Part shown: positions 1-6,842 of the stretch, one piece after another
Layout: each line of letters starts with the position of its first letter
How positions within the stretch are numbered: the first letter of the stretch is position 1
Assembly: GCA_030523205.1 (NCBI GenBank)
Contig: JAUNJD010000004.1
Coordinates: forward strand, 1 to 41,232
DNA length: 41,232 nt
Direction: 5' to 3'
DNA from: Bacteroides sp.
GTDB lineage: Bacteria > Bacteroidota > Bacteroidia > Bacteroidales > Bacteroidaceae
Position numbers and translations under genes: made by a program
Notes under the pieces: generated by a model
What the model was told of the DNA's origin: nothing
The model's input: only the letters and a program-made list of their open reading frames with translations
The model's database searches: none

Positions 1-3
1 AAG

Positions 4-3000
4 ATGGGTAAAAAGTTTGCCGAATATTCCAAGTTCGACCTTTCGGATGTGAACAAGGAAGTGTTGAAGAAATGGGACGAAAACCAGGTTTTCGCCAAGA
101 GTATGACAGAACGTGAAGGATGTCCTTCTTTCGTGTTTTTCGAAGGACCTCCCTCGGCCAATGGTATGCCGGGTATTCACCACGTAATGGCTCGTTCCAT
201 TAAGGACATTTTCTGCCGATACAAAACCATGAAGGGGTTCCAAGTGAAGCGCAAGGCCGGATGGGACACACACGGACTGCCCGTGGAGTTGGGCGTGGAG
301 AAAGCACTCGGCATCACCAAGGAAGACATCGGCAAGACCATCTCTGTGGCCGACTATAATGCCGCCTGCCGCAAGGACGTCATGAAGTTCACCAAGGAAT
401 GGGAGGACTTGACGCACAAGATGGGATATTGGGTGGACATGAAGAATCCCTACATCACCTACGACAACCGCTACATCGAAACCCTGTGGTGGTTGCTGAA
501 GCAGTTGTACAAGAAAGGACTCCTTTACAAAGGATACACCATACAACCGTATTCACCTGCCGCAGGCACCGGACTTAGTTCGCACGAGCTGAACCAACCG
601 GGATGCTACCGCGACGTGAAGGACACCACTATCGTGGGACAGTTCAAGATTAAGAATCCGAAACCCGAGATGGCGGAGTGGGGTACGCCCTACTTCTTGG
701 CATGGACTACTACGCCGTGGACATTGCCTTCGAACACTGCACTCTGTGTAGGTCCGCGATTCGACTATGTAGCTGTGCAGACCTACAACGCTTATACGGG
801 CGAGAAGATGACCGTCGTGTTGGCCAAGGCATTGCTCTATGCGCACTTTAACAAGAAAGCCGAAGGCATTGCCCTTGAGGACTATAAACCGGGTGATAAG
901 CTGATACCCTTCCGTGTGGTGGGCGAGTACAAAGGTCCCGAGTTGGTGGGCATGGAGTACGAACAGCTCTTGCCGTGGGTGAAGCCCGTAGATGTGGATA
1001 ATGATGGCAATTGGAGTGTCAGCTCGAAAGCCTTCCGTGTCATTGCAGGTGACTATGTGACGGTGGAAGACGGTACGGGTATCGTACACATTGCGCCTAC
1101 GTTTGGTGCCGATGATGCCTTTGTGGCTCGTGCCGCAGGCATTCCTTCCCTGTTCATGATTAACAAGAAGGGGGAGACCCGCCCTATGGTGGACCTCACC
1201 GGAAAGTTCTATCTGCTGGACGAGCTGGACGAACGATTCGTCAAGGAATGTGTGGATGTAGAAGTCTATAAGGAATACCAAGGCCGTTGGGTGAAGAATG
1301 CTTACGACCCGCAGTTCACCGTAGATGGCAAGTACGACGAGAAGGCAGCCGCTGCCGCCGAAACGCTGGACATCTACATCGCCATGAAGATGAAAGCCGC
1401 CAATCAAGCCTTCAAGATAGAGAAGCACGTGCACAACTATCCGCACTGCTGGCGCACGGACAAACCGGTATTGTACTATCCGCTGGATAGCTGGTTCATC
1501 CGCAGCACCGCCTGCAAGGAACGCATGATGGAACTGAATAAGACCATCAACTGGAAGCCCGAAAGCACCGGTACGGGACGCTTCGGCAAGTGGCTGGAGA
1601 ACCTGAACGACTGGAACCTGAGCCGTTCACGCTACTGGGGAACACCGCTTCCCATCTGGCGTACCGAAGACGGCACGGACGAGAAGTGCATAGAATCGGT
1701 GGAGGAACTGTACAACGAAATAGAAAAGGCCGTAGCAGCCGGACTGATGACCGCTAACCCCTATAAGGAACGCGGATTCGTGCCGGGTGAATATACACAG
1801 GAGAACTATGACAAGATAGACCTGCATCGCCCCTACGTGGACGACATCATCCTTGTATCAAAGGACGGAAAGCCGATGAAGCGTGAAAGCGACTTGATTG
1901 ACGTTTGGTTTGATTCCGGTTCCATGCCTTACGCTCAGATTCATTATCCGTTTGAGAATAAGGAATTGCTGGACAGCCATCAGGTATATCCCGCCGACTT
2001 CATAGCCGAGGGCGTAGATCAGACGCGCGGATGGTTCTTCACTCTGCACGCCATTGCTACGATGGTGTTCGATAGTGTATCGTACAAGGCTGTGATTTCC
2101 AACGGACTGGTGCTTGATAAGAACGGAAACAAGATGTCCAAGCGTTTGGGCAATGCTGTCGATCCGTTCTCTACCATTGAGAAGTATGGTTCTGACCCTT
2201 TGCGTTGGTATATGATTACCAATTCTTCTCCGTGGGACAACCTGAAGTTTGACGTTGAAGGTGTGGAGGAAGTTCGCCGCAAATTCTTCGGTACTTTATA
2301 TAATACGTATTCTTTCTTCGCCCTCTATGCCAATGTAGATGGATTTGAGTATGGAGAAGCCGACGTACCCATGACAGATCGTCCCGAGATTGACCGCTGG
2401 ATTCTGTCCGTGCTCAATACGCTGGTGAAGGATGTGGATGCTTGCTACAATGAATACGAACCCACGAAGGCCGGCCGACTGATTTCGGACTTTGTGAACG
2501 ACAATCTGTCCAACTGGTATGTTCGCCTGAACCGCAAGCGTTTCTGGGGAGGTGGCATGACGCAGGACAAGCTGTCGGCTTTCCAAACACTTTATACTTG
2601 CTTGGAGACTGTGGCCAAACTGATGGCTCCTATTGCTCCGTTCTACGCAGATATGCTCTATACGGACTTGATAGCCGTAACAGGCCGCGACAGCGTGGTT
2701 TCCGTTCATCTGTCCAAGTTCCCCGAGTATAAGGAGGAAATGATTGACAAGGAATTGGAAGCACGTATGCAGATGGCGCAGGACGTTACGTCTATGGTAC
2801 TGGCCCTTCGTCGTAAGGTGAACATCAAGGTGCGCCAACCGCTTCAGTGCATCATGATACCCGTAGTAGATGAAGCGCAACGCGCACATATCGAAGCTGT
2901 AAAGAACTTGATTATGAACGAGGTAAACGTGAAGGAAATCAAGTTTGTAGAAGGAGCTGCCGGTGTGCTGGTGAAGAAGGTGAAGTGCGACTTCAAGAAG

Positions 3001-3492
3001 CTGGGCCCGAAGTTTGGCAAGCAGATGAAGGCGGTAGCTGCTGCCGTAGCCGGAATGTCGCAGGAGGCCATTGCCGAACTGGAGAAGAACGGTTCGTATG
3101 CGTTGAGCTTGGATGGTGCACAGGCCGTCATCGAGACTTCCGATGTCGAAATCTTCAGTGAGGACATTCCCGGATGGTTGGTAGCCAATGAAGGTCGTCT
3201 GACGGTGGCTTTGGAGGTGACAATCACCGAAGAACTTCGTCGCGAAGGCATCGCCCGCGAGTTGGTAAACCGCATTCAGAACATCCGTAAATCAAGCGGT
3301 TTTGAGATAACGGATAAAATAAAAATTACCTTATCAAAAAATCCGCAAACAGATGATGCAGTGAACGAATATAAAGACTATATTTGCAACCAAGTTCTTG
3401 GCAATGCTCTGACGCTGGCTGATGATGTTGAAAACGGAACTGAATTGGAGTTCGATGACTTCAAGTTGTTGGTAAGTGTTGTCAAAGAATAA
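4..3492 (+). CDS. ileS: Isoleucyl-tRNA synthetase, IleRS2-like, with GIHH signature
   Basis: Cytoplasmic class I aminoacyl-tRNA synthetase that charges tRNA-Ile with isoleucine. At 1162 residues it is longer than the usual bacterial IleRS1 (about 930-940). The nucleotide-binding signature lies in PPSANGMPGIHH, with GIHH at residues 57-60 where most enzymes have HIGH. The CP1 editing-domain motif TTTPWTLPSN starts at residue 235, and KMSKR is at 710-714. The C-terminal part holds the anticodon-binding domain; I see no C-terminal four-cysteine zinc finger. Length and motifs fit the eukaryote-like, mupirocin-tolerant IleRS2 class. The ATG at position 4 gives the N-terminus expected for Bacteroides IleRS, so the gene looks complete, but its promoter is outside the window. 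The DksA-like gene begins 47 bp downstream, and this is probably the first gene of a five-gene operon. Confidence 0.97.
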   Translation: MGKKFAEYSKFDLSDVNKEVLKKWDENQVFAKSMTEREGCPSFVFFEGPPSANGMPGIHHVMARSIKDIFCRYKTMKGFQVKRKAGWDTHGLPVELGVEKALGITKEDIGKTISVADYNAACRKDVMKFTKEWEDLTHKMGYWVDMKNPYITYDNRYIETLWWLLKQLYKKGLLYKGYTIQPYSPAAGTGLSSHELNQPGCYRDVKDTTIVGQFKIKNPKPEMAEWGTPYFLAWTTTPWTLPSNTALCVGPRFDYVAVQTYNAYTGEKMTVVLAKALLYAHFNKKAEGIALEDYKPGDKLIPFRVVGEYKGPELVGMEYEQLLPWVKPVDVDNDGNWSVSSKAFRVIAGDYVTVEDGTGIVHIAPTFGADDAFVARAAGIPSLFMINKKGETRPMVDLTGKFYLLDELDERFVKECVDVEVYKEYQGRWVKNAYDPQFTVDGKYDEKAAAAAETLDIYIAMKMKAANQAFKIEKHVHNYPHCWRTDKPVLYYPLDSWFIRSTACKERMMELNKTINWKPESTGTGRFGKWLENLNDWNLSRSRYWGTPLPIWRTEDGTDEKCIESVEELYNEIEKAVAAGLMTANPYKERGFVPGEYTQENYDKIDLHRPYVDDIILVSKDGKPMKRESDLIDVWFDSGSMPYAQIHYPFENKELLDSHQVYPADFIAEGVDQTRGWFFTLHAIATMVFDSVSYKAVISNGLVLDKNGNKMSKRLGNAVDPFSTIEKYGSDPLRWYMITNSSPWDNLKFDVEGVEEVRRKFFGTLYNTYSFFALYANVDGFEYGEADVPMTDRPEIDRWILSVLNTLVKDVDACYNEYEPTKAGRLISDFVNDNLSNWYVRLNRKRFWGGGMTQDKLSAFQTLYTCLETVAKLMAPIAPFYADMLYTDLIAVTGRDSVVSVHLSKFPEYKEEMIDKELEARMQMAQDVTSMVLALRRKVNIKVRQPLQCIMIPVVDEAQRAHIEAVKNLIMNEVNVKEIKFVEGAAGVLVKKVKCDFKKLGPKFGKQMKAVAAAVAGMSQEAIAELEKNGSYALSLDGAQAVIETSDVEIFSEDIPGWLVANEGRLTVALEVTITEELRREGIARELVNRIQNIRKSSGFEITDKIKITLSKNPQTDDAVNEYKDYICNQVLGNALTLADDVENGTELEFDDFKLLVSVVKE

Positions 3493-3539
3493 GAAGATTC
3501 AAAAACCTATAAACTCATAAACTAAAAAACATACAAGTT

Positions 3540-3920
3540 ATGGCAGAAAAGACTAGATACTCGGATGCTGAATTGGAAGAATTCCGCGCCATTATAATGG
3601 AGAAGTTGGAATTGGCACAGCGTGATTATGATTTGTTGAAGTCCAGTCTGACGGGTGCTGACGGTAACGATACCGATGACACGTCTCCAACGTATAAAGT
3701 ATTGGAAGAAGGTGCCAACACTTTGTCCAAGGAAGAAACCACACGCTTGGCTCAACGTCAGTTGAAGTTCATTCAAGGATTGCAAGCTGCATTGGTGCGC
3801 ATTGAGAATAAGACGTATGGCATTTGCCGCGAAACGGGTAAGCTGATTCCGGCCGAACGTCTGCGTGCCGTGCCCCATGCTACGTTGAGCATCGAAGCTA
3901 AAAACAACGGGAAAAAATAA
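3540..3920 (+). CDS. TraR/DksA-family protein with degenerate zinc finger
   Basis: A 126-residue protein of the DksA/TraR family, whose members bind the RNA polymerase secondary channel and modulate initiation with ppGpp. A predicted coiled coil spans roughly residues 8-90, with an acidic tip region around residues 41-47 (DGNDTDD). The globular end aligns with the DksA C4 zinc finger but reads C96-x2-T99-x17-S117-x2-A120, so one of four metal ligands remains. Spacing is preserved, and CxxT...A recalls the zinc-independent DksA2 type of Pseudomonas, here with a further Cys-to-Ser change. It sits between ileS (47 bp upstream) and lspA (3 bp downstream). A role in transcription control is inferred from the fold only; metal-free function is likely. 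Confidence 0.9.
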   Translation: MAEKTRYSDAELEEFRAIIMEKLELAQRDYDLLKSSLTGADGNDTDDTSPTYKVLEEGANTLSKEETTRLAQRQLKFIQGLQAALVRIENKTYGICRETGKLIPAERLRAVPHATLSIEAKNNGKK

Positions 3921-3923
3921 AGA

Positions 3924-4553
3924 ATGAATAAATTTCTTACGAAAGGCCGAATTGCCCTGCTTATCATTTTTTCGGTACTGATTATCGATCAGGTTATCAA
4001 AATCTGGATCAAGACGCATATGTACTGGCATGAGAGCATCCGGATAACGGATTGGTTCTATATCTATTTTACTGAAAATATCGGTATGGCGTTCGGCATG
4101 GAGATATTCGATAAGTTATTCCTGACCCTTTTTCGTATTGTCGCTGTGGCGTTGATAGGATGGTGTCTGTATAAATTCGTGAAACATGGTATGAAGACCG
4201 GTTTCATCGTATGCGTTTCTCTCATCCTGACAGGGGCATTGGGTAACATTATCGATAGTGTATTTTATGGTGTGCTGTTCGACGACAGCACCCATTCTCA
4301 GATAGCTTCTTTCATGCCCGAAGGAGGAGGATATGCCCCCTTCTTTTATGGCAAGGTGGTAGATATGTTCTACTTCCCTATTATTGACACAAACTGGCCC
4401 GAATGGATGCCATTTGTCGGTGGAGAGCACTTTATATTCTTCAGCCCGATATTTAACTTTGCCGATGCGGCAATCAGTTGTGGTGTTATAGCTGTGTTTT
4501 TGTTCTATAGCAAATATTGGAACGAAGCCTATCATGTCATATCAAAATCATGA
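3924..4553 (+). CDS. lspA: Lipoprotein signal peptidase (signal peptidase II)
   Basis: Inner-membrane aspartyl protease that removes signal peptides from prolipoproteins after lipidation. The protein has 209 residues and four strongly hydrophobic segments. The catalytic aspartates are D147 in the GKVVDMFYFP block and D181 in the FNFADAAI block. An early conserved aspartate sits in IIDQVIKI (D22). It is longer than proteobacterial LspA (about 160-170) because of an insertion around residues 116-168, a form I associate with Bacteroidetes. The start is 3 bp after the DksA-like gene, and its TGA overlaps the ATG of the next gene, which itself encodes a lipoprotein, so enzyme and a substrate appear translationally coupled. 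Confidence 0.97.
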   Translation: MNKFLTKGRIALLIIFSVLIIDQVIKIWIKTHMYWHESIRITDWFYIYFTENIGMAFGMEIFDKLFLTLFRIVAVALIGWCLYKFVKHGMKTGFIVCVSLILTGALGNIIDSVFYGVLFDDSTHSQIASFMPEGGGYAPFFYGKVVDMFYFPIIDTNWPEWMPFVGGEHFIFFSPIFNFADAAISCGVIAVFLFYSKYWNEAYHVISKS

Positions 4554-5728
4554 AAGGAAGGAATCATATTCAATGGTGTAGCATACTATTGTTGGCACTG
4601 TGCTTGGTCGGTTGTAAAGTGCGCCGACCAAGCACGGTGTTGACGGATGCCCAAATGGAAGAAGTGCTGTACGACTATCACATTGCCAGGGCGATGGGAG
4701 AGGAGCTTTCGGTGAACGAAAGCTACAAGAAAGTGCTATACGTTGAGTCTGCCTTCAAGAAACATGGAATTACCGAAGCACAGTTCGATTCTTCAATGGT
4801 GTGGTTTGCCCGCTATCCGGATGCATTGGCAAAGATTTACGAGAAAGTGAATGAGCGCCTGAAGGCCGAGCGCGATGGCATCAACCATCTGATTGCATTG
4901 AGAGACCACAAACCGAAGGAGTCACTTCCGGGCGATAGCATCGATGTATGGCCTTGGCAGCGCATCTATCAGCTGACAGGTACGCCGTTGGATAACAAAC
5001 TGACTTTTACCATTCCTTCCGATACCAATTTCAAAGACCGTGATACGTTGCGTTGGACTGTTCGCTTCCGCTTCCGCGAAGAAATAGATACGCTGTATGC
5101 ACCCGTAATGGCCATGCAGATAGTGTATGATAGTGATACTGTAATTGGTAGTTTGCGGAAAGTGTTAGGAACAGGAACGGAAACATTGTGTCTTCATGCA
5201 GATACGTTGGGTGCGATAGAGGAAATACGTGGATTTATTTATTATTCGCCAAAGGATTCACTGTCCGGTGCACATGGATTTTTGGCCGACCGCATCTCTC
5301 TGATGCGCTATCATGCAACAGATACACTGGATTTTTCGAAGTCGGATTCTCTTCAGGTAGATTCGCTTAAAGCCGATACGTTGAAGAAAGCAGAAACCAA
5401 ACCTAAGGTTGCGACACCGTCTTCGGAACGTAAGAGCGGACCGTCTCGTCCACGTCCGAATGTGAAGAATGTACCCACACTGGATGCACCGGAGCCTTTA
5501 GAGTTAGAAAAGCCTTCAAAAACATTGGATAGAAATAAGAGTAAAAAGACTTCTGTTGGCAACCAAAAAACAACCAAGAATAAAACTACCAATAAGACTG
5601 TCAACAAAACTACCAATAAGTCTGCAACCAATACCAATAAGACTACCAATAAAAACAAGGTAAGGAAGGCTCCCGATTTGCAGAAAATGCAAAAAGCAGA
5701 ACCCCTCAAATTGCAGGAGGAAAAATGA
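4550..5728 (+). CDS. DUF4296-type lipoprotein with Lys/Thr/Asn-rich tail
   Basis: Lipoprotein of 392 residues with the N-terminal pattern of the Bacteroidetes DUF4296 family (MEEVLYDYHIARAMG region); the family has no assigned function. I chose the ATG at 4550, which overlaps the lspA stop as ATGA; the frame is open 33 bp further upstream, but only inside lspA. The signal peptide ends in the lipobox LVGC with Cys22. The residues after it (KVRRPS) are basic rather than acidic, so there is no surface-export signal and a periplasm-facing location is expected. The middle section has alternating strands. From about residue 280 the chain is low-complexity, first Ser/Lys/Pro rich and then runs of TTNK-type repeats at the C-terminus, which could be an extended periplasmic tether. 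Its stop overlaps the next start. Confidence 0.85.
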   Translation: MKGRNHIQWCSILLLALCLVGCKVRRPSTVLTDAQMEEVLYDYHIARAMGEELSVNESYKKVLYVESAFKKHGITEAQFDSSMVWFARYPDALAKIYEKVNERLKAERDGINHLIALRDHKPKESLPGDSIDVWPWQRIYQLTGTPLDNKLTFTIPSDTNFKDRDTLRWTVRFRFREEIDTLYAPVMAMQIVYDSDTVIGSLRKVLGTGTETLCLHADTLGAIEEIRGFIYYSPKDSLSGAHGFLADRISLMRYHATDTLDFSKSDSLQVDSLKADTLKKAETKPKVATPSSERKSGPSRPRPNVKNVPTLDAPEPLELEKPSKTLDRNKSKKTSVGNQKTTKNKTTNKTVNKTTNKSATNTNKTTNKNKVRKAPDLQKMQKAEPLKLQEEK

Positions 5729-5982
5729 AACGTTATGCTTCCCATTATCTATTTCTTCCGCCCTATAACTACCTGAAGCAATATGTTGTGGAGGTGGCAG
5801 ACGGGCAGGCTGTGCGTGTGTTTCCGTTGACGGAAGAAATAGAAGATGTGGAGTGGTTTCCGGGAGTCATAGCATTGTTGCCCGAAGGGGAAAACGGTGA
5901 GTTTGTCCCTTATCTGTACTATCCGTTTGACTTTGCTACAATGAAGCCCGTCGGCGGAACTCGGCGCAGACTATTGCCGTAG
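5725..5982 (+). CDS. Conserved-looking 85-aa orphan protein
   Basis: I do not recognise a characterised family. It is a small protein of 85 residues without signal peptide or membrane segment, rich in aromatic residues (HYLFLPPYNYLKQY near the start, PYLYYPFDF near the end). The reading frame begins in an ATGA overlap with the DUF4296 lipoprotein gene, which supports real, coupled translation. Its pattern (strand, VVEVADGQAVRVFPL turn, then EWFPGVIAL) faintly resembles the small beta-rich N-terminal segment of amidohydrolases, but there is no metal-binding barrel; this is a weak guess. The last 47 bp overlap the 3' end of the convergent RNA methyltransferase gene. Confidence 0.75.
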   Translation: MKRYASHYLFLPPYNYLKQYVVEVADGQAVRVFPLTEEIEDVEWFPGVIALLPEGENGEFVPYLYYPFDFATMKPVGGTRRRLLP

Positions 5983-6694
5983 CAATGGCTACATTGAGTG
6001 ATTCGGACGTTTCCCGGTTGGGTGGATAGCTGGGGATATACAATCTGCGGTTTATTAGTTGAGCTACGTCTTTCCCGATACCATTTCCCTCATTGCCCAT
6101 GACAATGATGCCATGACTGGACAAGGGTTGTTCGTACATATTCCCTCCGTCGAGGAAGGTGCCATATATGGGAATGTCTGTTAATGACCGGATAAGTTCG
6201 GGCAAAGGAGTGTAGTGCAGCTTTACTCGTGCGATGCCCCCCATTGTTGCTTGAATGGCTTTAGGATTATAGATGTCGACTGTATTGGGTGAGCAGAAAA
6301 TGTGTTCAATGCCAAACCAATCGGCAAGACGGACGATAGTACCCAGATTGCCGGGGTCTTGCACATCGTCCAAAGCAAGGGTGAGGGAATGCCGGATAAC
6401 AGATAAGTCAATACATTCGTCGGGTTGCTCGAATACGGCTAGCACTTGTTGGGGAGCTTTCAGCAGACTGGCACGTGCCAGCTCTTCTTCGCAAACTTCT
6501 GTAACATCGCTTATCGGCAACTTCTCTTGTTGGCGCAACCACTCGGAGGTGGCTATCAGGAAACGGCAACGGAAATGTCCTAACAAGTCGCCTACCAATT
6601 TGGGACCTTCTGCCAGAAATACATTTTCAGCCTTTCGGTTCTTCTTAAGCTCCAATGAGCGAATGTACTTTATGCGGTTTTTGCTTACTGTCAT
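5936..6694 (-). CDS. SpoU/TrmH-family RNA 2'-O-methyltransferase
   Basis: S-adenosylmethionine-dependent RNA ribose methyltransferase of the SPOUT (TrmH/RlmB) superfamily, 252 residues. The N-terminal segment (residues 1-90) looks like the SpoU substrate-binding domain. Motif 1 is DDVQDPGNLGTIVR (109-122, with the conserved Asn116 and Arg122), motif 2 GIIVMGNEGNGI (195-206), and motif 3 the LYIPSYPP...SLNVAIA block (about 218-240) that forms the trefoil knot. The exact substrate, rRNA or tRNA, cannot be read from sequence. I chose the start at 6694 (MTVSKNRIKY) rather than the upstream ATG at 6754, because a good promoter -7 box lies at 6744-6751, downstream of that upstream ATG. Confidence 0.92.
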   Translation of the reverse strand: MTVSKNRIKYIRSLELKKNRKAENVFLAEGPKLVGDLLGHFRCRFLIATSEWLRQQEKLPISDVTEVCEEELARASLLKAPQQVLAVFEQPDECIDLSVIRHSLTLALDDVQDPGNLGTIVRLADWFGIEHIFCSPNTVDIYNPKAIQATMGGIARVKLHYTPLPELIRSLTDIPIYGTFLDGGNMYEQPLSSHGIIVMGNEGNGIGKDVAQLINRRLYIPSYPPNRETSESLNVAIATAIVCAEFRRRASL

Positions 6695-6743
6695 TTTTCG
6701 TTCAAAATCAGTTCGTATATCATTCCCTAGAGTTATCGGCCTA

Positions 6744-6774
6744 CAAAAATACATGATTATTTCTATATAATCAA
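6744..6774 (-). promoter_or_regulatory. Predicted promoter of the SpoU methyltransferase gene
   Basis: On the minus strand this reads TTTG, 19 bp, TATTTTTG, matching the Bacteroides -33/-7 consensus (TTTG / TAnnTTTG). Transcription would begin near 6739, about 45 nt before the chosen ATG at 6694. Confidence 0.6.
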
Positions 6775-6801
6775 AAACTCTGAACTCTTAGGTCGGTTTT
6801 A

Positions 6802-6832
6802 TTTCGGAAATAAAAAAATACAATTATATTTG
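6802..6832 (+). promoter_or_regulatory. Predicted promoter of the TamL-like gene
   Basis: TATATTTG at 6825-6832 matches the -7 consensus TAnnTTTG; a partial -33 (TTTC) lies 19 bp upstream at 6802-6805. It is back to back with the methyltransferase promoter. The predicted start of transcription near 6837 leaves only a few nucleotides before the ATG at 6843, but about 30 before the in-frame ATG at 6867. Confidence 0.5.
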
Positions 6833-6842
6833 TAGCAAGTTT

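Noticed and set aside
553..1446. A 297-codon open frame opposite ileS
   Set aside because: Antisense shadow of ileS without domain features.
6695..6754. A longer start for the SpoU methyltransferase at 6754
   Set aside because: The extension would begin upstream of the predicted -7 box and gives 20 residues outside the family.
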